From contig NZ_AP027056.1 of the NCBI RefSeq assembly GCF_027924965.1, positions 744,001 through 808,000 of the forward strand: 64,000 bases of DNA, written 5' to 3'. Of this stretch, positions 35,833 through 45,085 are shown piece by piece (positions within the stretch are counted from its first letter, which is position 1; every line of letters begins with the position of its first letter). Below the pieces are notes generated by a model that saw only the letters and a list, made by a program, of their open reading frames with translations, was not told where the DNA came from and made no database searches. The position numbers and the translations under genes are program-made. The stretch comes from Limnohabitans sp. TEGF004 (lineage in GTDB: Bacteria; Pseudomonadota; Gammaproteobacteria; Burkholderiales; Burkholderiaceae_C).

Positions 35833-36734
35833 CTTTTTGTCTGTGTGGCGTAGTGTTGTCGTAAGTGGTCAATGAGCGAGTGTGCGTAGCTAGGTAATCC
35901 AGCTTGGTCGCGCGTGAGAATGTAGCGTTCACGCACACTCCAAGAATCAGTCAATTCAATCAAGGCCAAATTCATGGTGGCCTGGTTACGCATGGCAGCT
36001 GACTCTGGAACGATGCCCACGCCCACACCTGCACCCACCATGCGGCACATCGCATCGAAACTAGAGAGTTGGATGCGCAGTTTTTGCGGCTTGCCTAAAC
36101 GCTCTGTCACTTGCCCTAAGAAGGTTTGCAATGTACTGCTTGGGTGCATACCCACCGCGTCTTCATCCAGAATTTCCGCAAACGCAATGCGTTTGCGTTT
36201 TGCAAATCGGTGTTGGCGTGATGTGGCCAGCACCAGTCTGTCGGTACTGAAGTGCAGGCTTTGCAAGCCCAAGGTATCTACTTGGCCCGAAACAATGCCA
36301 ATGTCGACGCGACCGTCTTGAACGGCTTTGGCAATTTCAGCGTTCGGTTTTTCTTGAAGGTCGATGTTGATCTTTGGGTTGTTGGCTAAGAATTTCGGCA
36401 AGATCTCGGGTAAAAAATCAGTCACGGCCGTAGTGTTGGCGTATACCCTGAGGTGGCCACGTAAACCACCGCCATATTCATGTAGATCTCCCCGCATTTG
36501 CTCCACTTGATGAAGCATCAAACGGGCATGGTGCAGAAAGGCTTGTCCCGGTGGCGACAGGCGTACGCCGCGAGCTTCTCGGTACAAAAGTGGTAGATCT
36601 GTTTGTGCTTCTAACGCTTTGATGCGCGCGCTTGCTGCCGCTAAAGACAAGTGGTGTTTAGCCGCTGCTTTGGTGAGGCTTCCTTCATCCGCGGTGAGCA
36701 CAAAAAGACGTAGGTCATTGAGGTCGAAATGCAT
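35829..36734 (-). CDS. LysR family regulator of the adjacent C5-acid catabolic operon (RipR-like)
   Basis: A 301-residue LysR-type regulator. The N-terminal winged helix is LFVLTADEGSLTKAAAKHHL with SLAAASARIKALEAQ, and the C-terminal effector domain contains VRFRDVDIGIVSG-like features (QDGRVDIGIVSGQVD). It is divergent from the Bug receptor that begins the catabolic operon. The P. aeruginosa itaconate (rip) operon is likewise flanked by a divergent LysR gene. A TTAG-N9-CTAA inverted repeat in the gap is the likely operator. Effector is inferred to be itaconate or a CoA derivative. Confidence 0.85.
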   Translation of the reverse strand: MHFDLNDLRLFVLTADEGSLTKAAAKHHLSLAAASARIKALEAQTDLPLLYREARGVRLSPPGQAFLHHARLMLHQVEQMRGDLHEYGGGLRGHLRVYANTTAVTDFLPEILPKFLANNPKINIDLQEKPNAEIAKAVQDGRVDIGIVSGQVDTLGLQSLHFSTDRLVLATSRQHRFAKRKRIAFAEILDEDAVGMHPSSTLQTFLGQVTERLGKPQKLRIQLSSFDAMCRMVGAGVGVGIVPESAAMRNQATMNLALIELTDSWSVRERYILTRDQAGLPSYAHSLIDHLRQHYATQTKS

Positions 36735-36742
36735 TTATTAAT

Positions 36743-36761
36743 CTTAGTCTGAAAATCTAAG
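36743..36761. promoter_or_regulatory. candidate LysR-type operator
   Basis: CTTAG and CTAAG are separated by nine bases, giving a T-N11-A element typical of LysR binding sites. It lies nine bases upstream of the LysR start and about 100 bases before the divergent Bug gene, the usual place for an autoregulatory and activation site. Confidence 0.5.
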
Positions 36762-36859
36762 CCTTCGGAAAAACAGAAGTCTTGGTCCTGAAAATACCGA
36801 TTGTTGATCCATGTAAATGCCTTGAACATCGCAGCCATCAGAAATCAAAGGATGGACGA

Positions 36860-37852
36860 ATGACAAAACAACTCACCTCGACGACAAGACGTTTCATGCT
36901 CGCCGGTTTGGCTGCAAGTGCGCTGTGTGCCACATCTGCCTTGGCGCAGTCGGCTTATCCCAATCGTTCGATCTTGATGGTGGTGCCGCAAGCAGCGGGT
37001 GGCACCAACGATATCGTCGGCCGCATCGTCAGCCAAAAGTTGGGCGAGGTGCTCAACACCTCCGTGGCTGTGGAGAACCGCCCAGGTGCAGGCGGCAACA
37101 TTGGCACACAGTATGCAGCCAAGTCAGCGAAAGACGGCTACACCTTGCTGATGACCATCAGCAGCAGCCAAGCCATCAACCCTGCGCTCTACAAGAACCC
37201 AGGCTTTGACCCTGTGAAAGATTTCAAGCCTGTCAGTTTGATTGGCTCAGTGCCCAATGTGCTGCTGGCGCATCCTGACTTTCCTGCCAACAGCATCAAA
37301 GACCTGATTCAAATGGCCAAGGCTAAGCCCAACCATTACCAATACGCATCGGCAGGCAATGGCACCTTGAATCACTTGTTAGGCGAAATGCTCAACAGCA
37401 TGGCTGGCATTGACTTACAGCATGTGCCCTACAAAGGTGTGGCGCCTGCTTTGAATGATGTCTTAGGTGGTCAGCTACCCATGGTGTTTGCCAGCTTGCC
37501 TGCATCGCTGTCGCACATCAAGGCGGGCAAGCTTAAGCCTTTGGCGGTGAGTAGCGCTAAGCGTTCACCTGCATTGCCCGATGTACCTGCATTGGCTGAA
37601 TCGGTGCCCGGCTATCGGGGCACTTTGTGGATCGGTTTGTTTGCACCCGCAGGTGTTCCGAATGATGTGTTGAGTAAATTGCAAAGCGGCATGACACAAG
37701 CCTTGGCAAGTAAGGATGTGCGTGACAAGCTAGAACTGCAAGGTGTTGAGTTGGCCGCACCCACCACGCCGGAGCAATTTTCTGTACTGCTGCAAGACGA
37801 CATGGTCATGTGGGCACGCATTGTGAAATCTTCTGGTGCATCAATTGACTGA
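36860..37852 (+). CDS. Bug family tripartite tricarboxylate transporter substrate-binding protein
   Basis: A 330-residue exported binding protein of the TctC/Bug family. The N-terminus is a signal peptide with two arginines (TTRRFMLAGLAASALCATSA). Mature motifs are YPNRSILMVVPQAAGGTNDI and VAVENRPGAGGNIGTQYAAK, the two loops that bind a carboxylate. No TctA/TctB permease genes are near, as is common for the many orphan Bug proteins in Burkholderiales. First gene of the putative itaconate operon, so it probably binds the pathway substrate. ATG 36860 was chosen because it begins the signal peptide. Confidence 0.88.
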   Translation: MTKQLTSTTRRFMLAGLAASALCATSALAQSAYPNRSILMVVPQAAGGTNDIVGRIVSQKLGEVLNTSVAVENRPGAGGNIGTQYAAKSAKDGYTLLMTISSSQAINPALYKNPGFDPVKDFKPVSLIGSVPNVLLAHPDFPANSIKDLIQMAKAKPNHYQYASAGNGTLNHLLGEMLNSMAGIDLQHVPYKGVAPALNDVLGGQLPMVFASLPASLSHIKAGKLKPLAVSSAKRSPALPDVPALAESVPGYRGTLWIGLFAPAGVPNDVLSKLQSGMTQALASKDVRDKLELQGVELAAPTTPEQFSVLLQDDMVMWARIVKSSGASID

Positions 37853-37853
37853 C

Positions 37854-38729
37854 ATGACACACACGATTGATGCCGCGACACTCGCGCACTTGCAAACATG
37901 GCAAGGCAACAGCGAGGTGTTGGAAGATCTGATCACACCCGCACCCTTGCGTGCGCTCAGTGCCACGTTGGATCGTGATGACCCCTTGCCCGTGAGCGGC
38001 ACGGCACTGCCGCCTCTTTGGCACTGGTTGTTCTTTTTGCCGCATCACCGCCAAAGCGAGATTGGTGCGGATGGTCATGCCAAGCGCGGTGGCTTCTTAC
38101 CGCCCGTGCCACTGCCACGTCGCATGTGGGCTGGCGGACGTTTGCGTTGGCATGCGCCGCTGCAAGTGGGCGATGTGGTCAAGCGTGTGTCCACCATTGA
38201 GTCGGTGACACATAAGTCGGGCCGAACGGGAGACTTGCTCTTTGTACTGGTCAAGCATGAGGTGCATAACCTTCAAGGACTGTGCCTGACCGAAGAGCAT
38301 GACATCGTGTATCGTCCAGCCGCTCAGCCTAGTGACCCTGTGCCCGCGCCCGTTGCAGCACCAAAAAAAGCCACTTGGCAACGCGACATCACACCTGACG
38401 ATGTGCTGCTGTTTCGCTACTCAGCACTGACCTTCAATGGCCATCGCATTCACTACGACCGCAAGTACGTCACAGATGTCGAGGGCTATCCCGGCCTCAT
38501 CGTGCATGGACCTTTGATTGCGACCTTGTTGGTGGACTTGCTGTGCCGCCATACCGACAGACCCATTCGCAGCTTTGAGTTCAAAGCCCTACGCCCTACT
38601 TTTGAGTGCGCCGATCAACGCATGCTGCGCGTTTGCGGTGAGCCCGATGCCAACGGCTCAAGCATCCGGCTTTGGGCGCAGGACCACGATGGCTGGCTCA
38701 CTATGCAAGCCACTGCTGAACTCGGCTGA
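37854..38729 (+). CDS. MaoC/FAS1-type dehydratase, probable itaconyl-CoA or mesaconyl-CoA hydratase
   Basis: A 291-residue double hot-dog hydratase. The C-terminal half carries FRYSALTFNGHRIHYDRKY (residues 187-205), with the conserved His and Asp, and GYPGLIVHGPLIATLLVDL. These match P. aeruginosa Ich (itaconyl-CoA hydratase) and mesaconyl-C4-CoA hydratase. It would hydrate itaconyl-CoA to citramalyl-CoA. The start is one base past the Bug stop, so the genes are tightly linked. Substrate assignment rests on the neighbouring CoA-transferase and CitE-type lyase genes. Confidence 0.75.
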   Translation: MTHTIDAATLAHLQTWQGNSEVLEDLITPAPLRALSATLDRDDPLPVSGTALPPLWHWLFFLPHHRQSEIGADGHAKRGGFLPPVPLPRRMWAGGRLRWHAPLQVGDVVKRVSTIESVTHKSGRTGDLLFVLVKHEVHNLQGLCLTEEHDIVYRPAAQPSDPVPAPVAAPKKATWQRDITPDDVLLFRYSALTFNGHRIHYDRKYVTDVEGYPGLIVHGPLIATLLVDLLCRHTDRPIRSFEFKALRPTFECADQRMLRVCGEPDANGSSIRLWAQDHDGWLTMQATAELG

Positions 38730-38758
38730 TGTATCTCACGAATTAAATAGAAATTGCC

Positions 38759-39919
38759 ATGCTGAATCACCACGATCAATACCAAGACATCCGCGACGCT
38801 GTGCGCGACCTCTGCGCTCAGTTTCCTGACGAATACCACCGCAAAGTGGATGAACAACGCGGCTACCCGGAAGCCTTTGTTGACGCACTGACCAAGGCAG
38901 GTTGGATGGCTGCGCTCATTCCACAAGAGTACGGTGGCTCAGGCCTGACCATGGCCGAGGCCTCGGTCATCATGGAAGAGATCAACCGTTCTGGTGGCAA
39001 CTCTGGCGCCTGCCACGGCCAGATGTATGTAATGAACTCGATCGTGCGCGGCGGATCGCAAGCGCAAAAAGATAAATTTTTACCCAAGATCGCCACTGGA
39101 GAATTACGCATTCAATCCATGGGCGTCACCGAGCCAACCACTGGCAGCGACACCACCAAGCTCAAAACCACTGCGGTGAAGAAAGATGGCCGTTGGGTCA
39201 TCAACGGGCAGAAGGTGTGGATCTCGCGCATCCAGCACAGTGATTTGATGATTTTGTTAGCACGCACCACGCCCGCTGACCAAGTGACCAAACGCTCCGA
39301 AGGCTTGTCTTGTTTTCTGATTGATTTGAAAACAGCGATCGGCAACGGCCTGACCGTGCGCCCAATTTTGAACATGGTGAACCACGAAACCAACGAACTG
39401 TTTTTTGACAACCTCGAAATTCCAGAAGACGCGTTACTGGGCGAAGAAGGCAAGGGCTTCAAGACCCTGCTCGATGGCTTGAACGCTGAGCGCACCTTGA
39501 TTGCGGCCGAGTGCATTGGCGACGGCTACTGGTTCATCGACCGTGCGCGTAAATACGCCAACGAACGCGTGGTGTTTGGTCGCCCGATTGGTCAGAACCA
39601 AGGCGTGCAGTTTCCGATTGCAGATGCCTTCATCGAACTCGAAGCGGCTAACCTGATGCGTTGGAAAGCTTGCGAAAAAATCGACGCCATGCAAAACGCT
39701 GGTGCAGAAGCCAACATGGCTAAGTACCTCGCGGCCAAGGCCAGCTGGGAAGCTGCCAACGTTTGCCTACAAACGCACGGCGGCTTTGGTTTTGCGTGTG
39801 AGTACGACATTGAGCGCAAGTTCCGCGAAACGCGCTTGTATCAGGTGGCGCCGATTTCGACCAACATGATCTTCAGCTACGTGGCCGAGCACATCCTCGG
39901 TTTGCCGCGTTCATTCTGA
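38759..39919 (+). CDS. acyl-CoA dehydrogenase in C5-acid operon
   Basis: A 386-residue acyl-CoA dehydrogenase. MGVTEPTTGSDTTKLKTTAV and WISRIQHSD identify the flavin-binding middle domain. The C-terminal YEGT motif of typical short-chain enzymes is replaced by RLYQVAPISTNMI, so the catalytic Glu must lie elsewhere, as in isovaleryl-CoA-like or bile-acid-type enzymes. The itaconate operon of P. aeruginosa also contains an acyl-CoA dehydrogenase of unproven role. It lies 29 bases after the hydratase. Confidence 0.87.
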   Translation: MLNHHDQYQDIRDAVRDLCAQFPDEYHRKVDEQRGYPEAFVDALTKAGWMAALIPQEYGGSGLTMAEASVIMEEINRSGGNSGACHGQMYVMNSIVRGGSQAQKDKFLPKIATGELRIQSMGVTEPTTGSDTTKLKTTAVKKDGRWVINGQKVWISRIQHSDLMILLARTTPADQVTKRSEGLSCFLIDLKTAIGNGLTVRPILNMVNHETNELFFDNLEIPEDALLGEEGKGFKTLLDGLNAERTLIAAECIGDGYWFIDRARKYANERVVFGRPIGQNQGVQFPIADAFIELEAANLMRWKACEKIDAMQNAGAEANMAKYLAAKASWEAANVCLQTHGGFGFACEYDIERKFRETRLYQVAPISTNMIFSYVAEHILGLPRSF

Positions 39920-39929
39920 GGACGTCGCT

Positions 39930-41087
39930 ATGACCGCAACAAAAGTTCGACCTCTCGACCACATCACCGTGGTGTCTTTAGAGCACGCCATTGCGGCACC
40001 GTTTTGCACCCGTCAATTGGCAGACTTGGGTGCTCGCGTTATTAAAGTAGAACGTCCGGGCTCAGGAGACTTTGCGCGTGCTTATGACCAACGCGCAAGG
40101 GGTGAGTCTTCTCACTTTGTGTGGGTGAATCGCTCCAAAGAAAGTTTGGCGCTGGACCTCAAAGATCCGCAAGATTTGGCTGTCCTTAAACAACTCATTG
40201 CCAAGGCCGATGTCCTCGTGCAAAACCTAGCCCCAGGTGCCACAGGCCGTATGGGGCTAGATGCAGCCACCTTGCGCTCTGAAAATCCACGACTCATCGT
40301 ATGCGACATCTCGGGCTACGGCAACGATGGCCCTTACCGAGATAAAAAAGCTTACGACTTGTTGATCCAAAGCGAGGCTGGATTTTTGAGTATTACCGGT
40401 ACGCCAGAGCATCCCAGCAAGAGCGGTAACTCGATTGCTGACATCGCCGCCGGCATGTACGCCTACACCAACATCTTGTCGGCTTTGATTCAACGCGACA
40501 AAACAGGCGAGGGCTCGCACATCGATGTGTCGATGCTCGAAGCCTTGGGCGAGTGGATGGGCTTTCCCATGTACTACGCCATGGATGACGCGTCGCCCCC
40601 GCCTCGCAATGCCGCGGCCCACGCCACGATTTATCCCTATGGTCCGTTTGCAGCGGGTGATGGCGGTACGGTGATGCTCGGCCTGCAAAACGAGCGCGAG
40701 TGGGTGAAATTTTGTGTCTGCGTGCTTGAGCAACCCGAGCTGGTGCATGACACGCGCTTTGACAGCAACGCCAAACGCAACCAAAACAGAAACGCTTTGC
40801 AAGCTTTGATCCTGGATGTGTTTGCCAAGCTCACCACAGCCGAAGTGATGGCGCGTTTAGAAGCGGCCCCCATTGCTAATGCGCGCATGAACACCATGGC
40901 CGACTTGTGGGCGCATCCGCAGCTCAAAGCCCGACATCGCTGGACCACAGTGGATTCACCAGCCGGTGAGTTGCCAGCTTTGTTGCCGCCTGGTCAACAA
41001 ACTGCATTTGATTACCGCATGGGTGCCATTCCTCGCGTGGGTGAACACACTGAGGCCATCTTCAAAGAATTGGGAGTGTTGCGATGA
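39930..41087 (+). CDS. CaiB/BaiF (class III) CoA-transferase, probable itaconate CoA-transferase
   Basis: A 385-residue family III CoA-transferase. The catalytic Asp is D143 in KAYDLLIQSEAGF; VVSLEHAIAAPFCTRQLADL and NRSKESLALDLK are family motifs, and RARGESSHF-like residues bind CoA. By analogy with Ict of P. aeruginosa it would activate itaconate with succinyl-CoA. Its stop overlaps the MmgE/PrpD start (ATGA). Alternative substrates such as mesaconate, citramalate or succinate-like acids fit equally by sequence. Confidence 0.85.
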   Translation: MTATKVRPLDHITVVSLEHAIAAPFCTRQLADLGARVIKVERPGSGDFARAYDQRARGESSHFVWVNRSKESLALDLKDPQDLAVLKQLIAKADVLVQNLAPGATGRMGLDAATLRSENPRLIVCDISGYGNDGPYRDKKAYDLLIQSEAGFLSITGTPEHPSKSGNSIADIAAGMYAYTNILSALIQRDKTGEGSHIDVSMLEALGEWMGFPMYYAMDDASPPPRNAAAHATIYPYGPFAAGDGGTVMLGLQNEREWVKFCVCVLEQPELVHDTRFDSNAKRNQNRNALQALILDVFAKLTTAEVMARLEAAPIANARMNTMADLWAHPQLKARHRWTTVDSPAGELPALLPPGQQTAFDYRMGAIPRVGEHTEAIFKELGVLR

Positions 41088-42448
41088 ATCAAACTACATT
41101 GACAGGCACAGCCGCATTGGCTGCGTTTGCAGCTCAGCTTGAAGTCAAAGACATTCCCGCGCATGTGCTTCGCAAAACCGAAGACCTGTTGGTTGACTGG
41201 TTTGGTTCTGCCGTAGCAGGTAAGGGCGCTCGCGCGGTGGAAATATTGACCCAATTTGTGATGGACATGGGGCCTGCCAGCGGTCCTTCAGAAATTCTGT
41301 TTAACCGCCGCTCTTCATCGCCTTACATGGCTGCCATGGCCAACGCCGCAGCTTCACATGTGGTGGAACAAGACGATGTGCATAACGGTTCGGTGTTTCA
41401 TCCCGCCACAGTCGTGTTTTCGCCCGCGCTGGCGGTTGCTCAAGCCATAGGTGCGAGTGGCGAAGACTTTTTGGTGGCTTGCGTGGCTGGCTACGAAGTG
41501 GGTATTCGAGTGGGTGAATTTTTGGGACGTTCACACTACCGAATTTTTCACACCACGGGCACTGCGGGTGGTGTGGCTGCCGCTGCCGCTGTGGGGCGTT
41601 TGCTCAAGCTCACACCTGAGCAGATGAATCATGCATTCGGTTCTGCGGGTACGCAAGCTGCGGGCCTGTGGGAATTTTTGCGTGACGCCGCAGACTCTAA
41701 ACAACTGCACACCGCGCATGCCGCAGGCACGGGTCTGATGTCGGCCTATTTGGCCAAGCAAGGCTTCACAGGTGCCAAGTGCATTTTGGAAGGTGCCCAA
41801 GGTATGGCGGTGGGCATGTCCACCGACGCTGATGTGCGCAAGCTCACCGATGGTTTGGGCACGCGTTGGACCACAGTGGAAACCTCCTTCAAGTACCACG
41901 CCTCTTGTCGGCACACTCATCCGGCAGCTGATGCTTTGCTGCAAGTGGTGAAAGCACATCATCTCAAGCTCAGTGATATTGCAAAGGTGGTGACCCATGT
42001 GCACCAAGGGGCCATTGACGTATTGGGCCCTGTGGTGGATCCGAGCACCGTGCACCAAAGCAAATTCAGTATGGGCACTGTGTTGGCCTTGGTCGCGCAA
42101 TACGAGCATGCTGGCTTGGCTGAGTTTGATGCACATTTCAAAGATGCAGCCATCGTCGCTTTGCGAGACAAAGTTGAGATGGTGCTGGATGTTGAGGTGG
42201 ATACGGCTTATCCACAACGTTGGATTGGCAAAGTCACCGTCACCACCAGCGATGGTCGTGTATTGCAAGGCCGTGTGGACGAGCCAAAAGGTGACCCCGG
42301 CAACACTTTATCGCGTGAGGAAATTGAATCTAAAGCCATTCGACTGGCCACCTATAGCCAGTCGGCAACAGAAGCAGAAATGCGTGCGGTCATTGCCAAG
42401 TTGTGGGCCTTGGTCAAAGCGCCTCGCATGGATGCCTTGTTGACATGA
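41084..42448 (+). CDS. MmgE/PrpD family protein
   Basis: A 454-residue member of the MmgE/PrpD family, which includes 2-methylcitrate dehydratase and cis-aconitate decarboxylase, the itaconate-forming enzyme. NAAASHVVEQDDVHNGSVFH and GRSHYRIFHTTGTAGGVAAA (about 135-155) are the family active-site regions, and KYHASCRHTHPAADAL lies in the second half. It is coupled to the CoA-transferase and lyase genes by ATGA overlaps. In the rip operon a homologue of this family occurs too; its function there is not settled. Confidence 0.85.
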   Translation: MNQTTLTGTAALAAFAAQLEVKDIPAHVLRKTEDLLVDWFGSAVAGKGARAVEILTQFVMDMGPASGPSEILFNRRSSSPYMAAMANAAASHVVEQDDVHNGSVFHPATVVFSPALAVAQAIGASGEDFLVACVAGYEVGIRVGEFLGRSHYRIFHTTGTAGGVAAAAAVGRLLKLTPEQMNHAFGSAGTQAAGLWEFLRDAADSKQLHTAHAAGTGLMSAYLAKQGFTGAKCILEGAQGMAVGMSTDADVRKLTDGLGTRWTTVETSFKYHASCRHTHPAADALLQVVKAHHLKLSDIAKVVTHVHQGAIDVLGPVVDPSTVHQSKFSMGTVLALVAQYEHAGLAEFDAHFKDAAIVALRDKVEMVLDVEVDTAYPQRWIGKVTVTTSDGRVLQGRVDEPKGDPGNTLSREEIESKAIRLATYSQSATEAEMRAVIAKLWALVKAPRMDALLT

Positions 42449-43296
42449 CGCATCCTTTGTCTTTTGCACAAGCATTTTTGTTTGTGCCGGCCAACCGGCC
42501 CGACCGCTTCGCGAAGTCGTTGGCTACTCGCGCGCACGCAGTGATTGTCGATTTAGAGGATGCCGTTCCCTTGTCTGAAAAAGACGTGGCGCGTGATGCC
42601 ATTCGCCTTGAGTTGATGCCGTGGTTGCAGAAATGCCCCGAGCGGATTGTTGTGCGTGTGAATGCCTGCGGCACGCCATTTTTAGAAGATGACTTGCGCT
42701 TAATGGATGAGCTGGGTATTCAGCACATCATGCTGCCTAAAGCTGAGTCTCCTGAGCAGTTGTCGTTTGTGGCGGATGCGCTGTCGTTCACTCCTTTGTT
42801 GCTTCCGATGATTGAAAGTGCGCGAGGCGTGGACCAAGTCAAGGCGATTGCTGCCCACCAGAACACCTTGCGCTTGTCTTTGGGCAACATTGATTTGCAG
42901 TTCAGTTTTGGCATGCAGTGTGGACCTGATGAGATAGAGCTGTTGCCGGTACGACATCAAATGCTGCTGGCTAGCCGCTTGGCTGACATTGCCGCTCCGA
43001 TAGACGGTGTGACTGTGCAAATTGACTCGCAAGATCAATTGCAAGCTGATATCTTGCGTGGCAAACGGTTGGGTTTTCAAGCCAAGTTGTGTATTCATCC
43101 CACGCAGGTGGATGCCGTGATTCATGGCTTTCAGCCATCAGCGCAAGAGATTGCGCATGCCCAAGCTGTGGTGGCTGCTGACCATGCAGCCAATGGCGGC
43201 GTGGTGCAGCTCAACGGAAAAATGATCGATCGCCCTGTCGTGATGTTGGCCAAGTCAGTTCTTCGGCAAGTGGATTTGCACAGCCGCGTGACATGA
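42445..43296 (+). CDS. HpcH/HpaI aldolase/CitE-type lyase, probable citramalyl-CoA lyase
   Basis: A 283-residue TIM-barrel lyase of the CitE family. VDLEDAVPLSEKDVAR (about 36-50), the RVNACGTPFLEDDL segment, MIESARGVDQ with the metal-binding Glu, and GKRLGFQAKLCIHPTQVDAV are diagnostic. Ccl of the itaconate pathway cleaves (S)-citramalyl-CoA to acetyl-CoA and pyruvate. The chosen ATG overlaps the PrpD stop; a longer frame starts inside that gene. Malyl- or citryl-type substrates are alternatives. Confidence 0.85.
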   Translation: MTHPLSFAQAFLFVPANRPDRFAKSLATRAHAVIVDLEDAVPLSEKDVARDAIRLELMPWLQKCPERIVVRVNACGTPFLEDDLRLMDELGIQHIMLPKAESPEQLSFVADALSFTPLLLPMIESARGVDQVKAIAAHQNTLRLSLGNIDLQFSFGMQCGPDEIELLPVRHQMLLASRLADIAAPIDGVTVQIDSQDQLQADILRGKRLGFQAKLCIHPTQVDAVIHGFQPSAQEIAHAQAVVAADHAANGGVVQLNGKMIDRPVVMLAKSVLRQVDLHSRVT

Positions 43297-43394
43297 AGCC
43301 ATGCGCCAGAGTGAGGTGGCGCGCGGGCGACAGTTGGTTCGCCGATATTCGGTGACATTTGATGGTGTTTGATTGATAAAAACAGGAGACAAAG

Positions 43395-44372
43395 ATGAAA
43401 CGATTCGCTCAAATTTTGGTGTTGACAGCCGCTGTGGCTGCAGGATGGGCGCAAGCTCAGCCTAGCAAATATCCAGAAAAATCCATCACTTTGGTGGTGC
43501 CGTTTGCCGCAGGTGGCCCCACAGATGTCGTGGCTCGCATGATGGCCATTCCCATGGGGGCATCTTTGGGGCAACCCGTGGTGGTGGAAAACGTCAATGG
43601 TGCTGGCGGCACGATTGGCGCTACCAAAGTGGCGCGTGCGGCACCTAATGGTTACACCATCTTTTTGCATCACATGGGCATGTCGACAGCGCCTGCGCTA
43701 TATAACAAACTCAACTTCGATCCGTTGACAGACTTTGAATACATCGGTCAAGTGCTGGATGTCCCCATGACTTTGATTGCGCGCAAAGACATTCCTGCTA
43801 ACAACTTGCAAGAACTTATTGCCTATATCAAAGCGAATGAAAGCAAAGTGTCGATGGCCGATGCTGGCTTGGGCGCTGTTTCCAATTTGTGTGGATTGAT
43901 GTTTAAGAGTGCGATTGGTGTGAACATCAACACCATTCCTTACAAAGGCACAGGCCCTGCCATGAACGATTTGCTGGGTGGGCAAGTGGACATCTTGTGC
44001 GACCAAACCACGCAAACAGTTCCTATGATTAAAGATGGACGCGTCAAAGTGTTCGGTGTAACCACCTTGAAGCGCTTGGCTGCATTGCCCAACGTGCCCA
44101 CGATGGATGAGCAGGGTTTGAAGGGCTTTGAAGTGAAGGTGTGGCATGGCATGTACGCACCCAAAGGCACGCCTGCACCTGTACTGCAAAAAATCAACAC
44201 AGCATTGCGCTTTGCCATGGCTGACGCCACGATCAAACAGCGCCTGACTGACCTGAGCTCTGATATTCCGTCAGCTGACAAGATGACAGCCGATGGTTTG
44301 AAAGACCACCTCAAGTTGGAAATCAACAAATGGGGGCCTGTGATCCGCAAAGCGGGTGTGTCCGCAGACTGA
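43395..44372 (+). CDS. Bug family substrate-binding protein, second in the C5-acid operon
   Basis: A 325-residue TctC/Bug receptor. The signal peptide is MKRFAQILVLTAAVAAGWAQ; mature loops are PEKSITLVVPFAAGGPTDVV and VVVENVNGAGGTIGATKVAR. It ends the operon and is followed by a strong terminator. It is clearly diverged from the first Bug protein at 36.9 kb, so the pair may recognise different but related carboxylates. The 98-base gap before it may hold a separate promoter. Confidence 0.88.
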   Translation: MKRFAQILVLTAAVAAGWAQAQPSKYPEKSITLVVPFAAGGPTDVVARMMAIPMGASLGQPVVVENVNGAGGTIGATKVARAAPNGYTIFLHHMGMSTAPALYNKLNFDPLTDFEYIGQVLDVPMTLIARKDIPANNLQELIAYIKANESKVSMADAGLGAVSNLCGLMFKSAIGVNINTIPYKGTGPAMNDLLGGQVDILCDQTTQTVPMIKDGRVKVFGVTTLKRLAALPNVPTMDEQGLKGFEVKVWHGMYAPKGTPAPVLQKINTALRFAMADATIKQRLTDLSSDIPSADKMTADGLKDHLKLEINKWGPVIRKAGVSAD

Positions 44373-44388
44373 CGCAATGCGTCCAGCC

Positions 44389-44415
44389 AAAGGCCACCCA
44401 TGGGTGGCCTTTTTT
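44389..44415. terminator. rho-independent terminator after the C5-acid operon
   Basis: AAAGGCCACCCA and TGGGTGGCCTTT form a perfect 12-base inverted repeat followed by T residues. It serves the rightward operon and may also serve nth, whose stop lies 13 bases past it on the other strand. Confidence 0.9.
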
Positions 44416-44427
44416 ACGTGATTCTTC

Positions 44428-45066
44428 CTAGGGCTTTGTTGTCTTTGGCTTGAAGTTACAAAACTCTGACACGCCACATTGCCAGCACAGTGGTTTACGC
44501 GCTTGGCACACATAGCGGCCATGCAAGATGAGCCAATGATGGGCATCGACGAGGTATTCAGCAGGGATGCGCTTCATCAGTTTCATTTCCACTGTCAGCG
44601 GTGTTTTTCCTGGGGCCAAGCCCGTGCGATTGCCTACGCGGAAAATGTGCGTGTCCACCGCCATGGTGGGTTCACCAAAGGCCACATTCAGCACCACGTT
44701 GGCTGTTTTACGACCGACTCCTGGAAGTGCTTCGAGCGCCTCACGCGTCCGTGGAATAACGCCTTGGTGTTGCTCCACCAAGATGCGGCAGGTTTGCATC
44801 AGGTGTTTGGCTTTGCTGTGATACAGGCCAATCGTCTTGATGTAGCTCTCAAGGCCTGCAAGTCCGAGGTCCAGTATTTGTTGCGGTGTGTTGGCCGCGG
44901 GAAACAACAATCGCGTGGCCTTGTTCACACCCACATCGGTAGCCTGGGCACTCAGCAGCACGGCGGCTAACAACTCGAACACGCTGGTATATTCCAACTC
45001 GGTATTGGGCTGCGGATTGGCTGCTTTCAGCGTCGCGAAAAAAGGCTCAATGTGCTGTGTTTTCAT
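44428..45066 (-). CDS. nth: endonuclease III
   Basis: Base-excision repair glycosylase/AP lyase for oxidised pyrimidines, 212 residues against 211 in E. coli. The catalytic residues fall at the same numbers: K120 in LPGVGRKTANVVL and D138 in AVDTHIFRVGNR. The 4Fe-4S loop is C187-x6-C194-x2-C197-x5-C203. The start at 45066 matches the family; the frame extends upstream into the divergent aminotransferase gene but that part is not coding. Nineteen bases separate the two starts. Confidence 0.96.
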   Translation of the reverse strand: MKTQHIEPFFATLKAANPQPNTELEYTSVFELLAAVLLSAQATDVGVNKATRLLFPAANTPQQILDLGLAGLESYIKTIGLYHSKAKHLMQTCRILVEQHQGVIPRTREALEALPGVGRKTANVVLNVAFGEPTMAVDTHIFRVGNRTGLAPGKTPLTVEMKLMKRIPAEYLVDAHHWLILHGRYVCQARKPLCWQCGVSEFCNFKPKTTKP

Positions 45067-45085
45067 CTGTCCATTATTCCCTACC

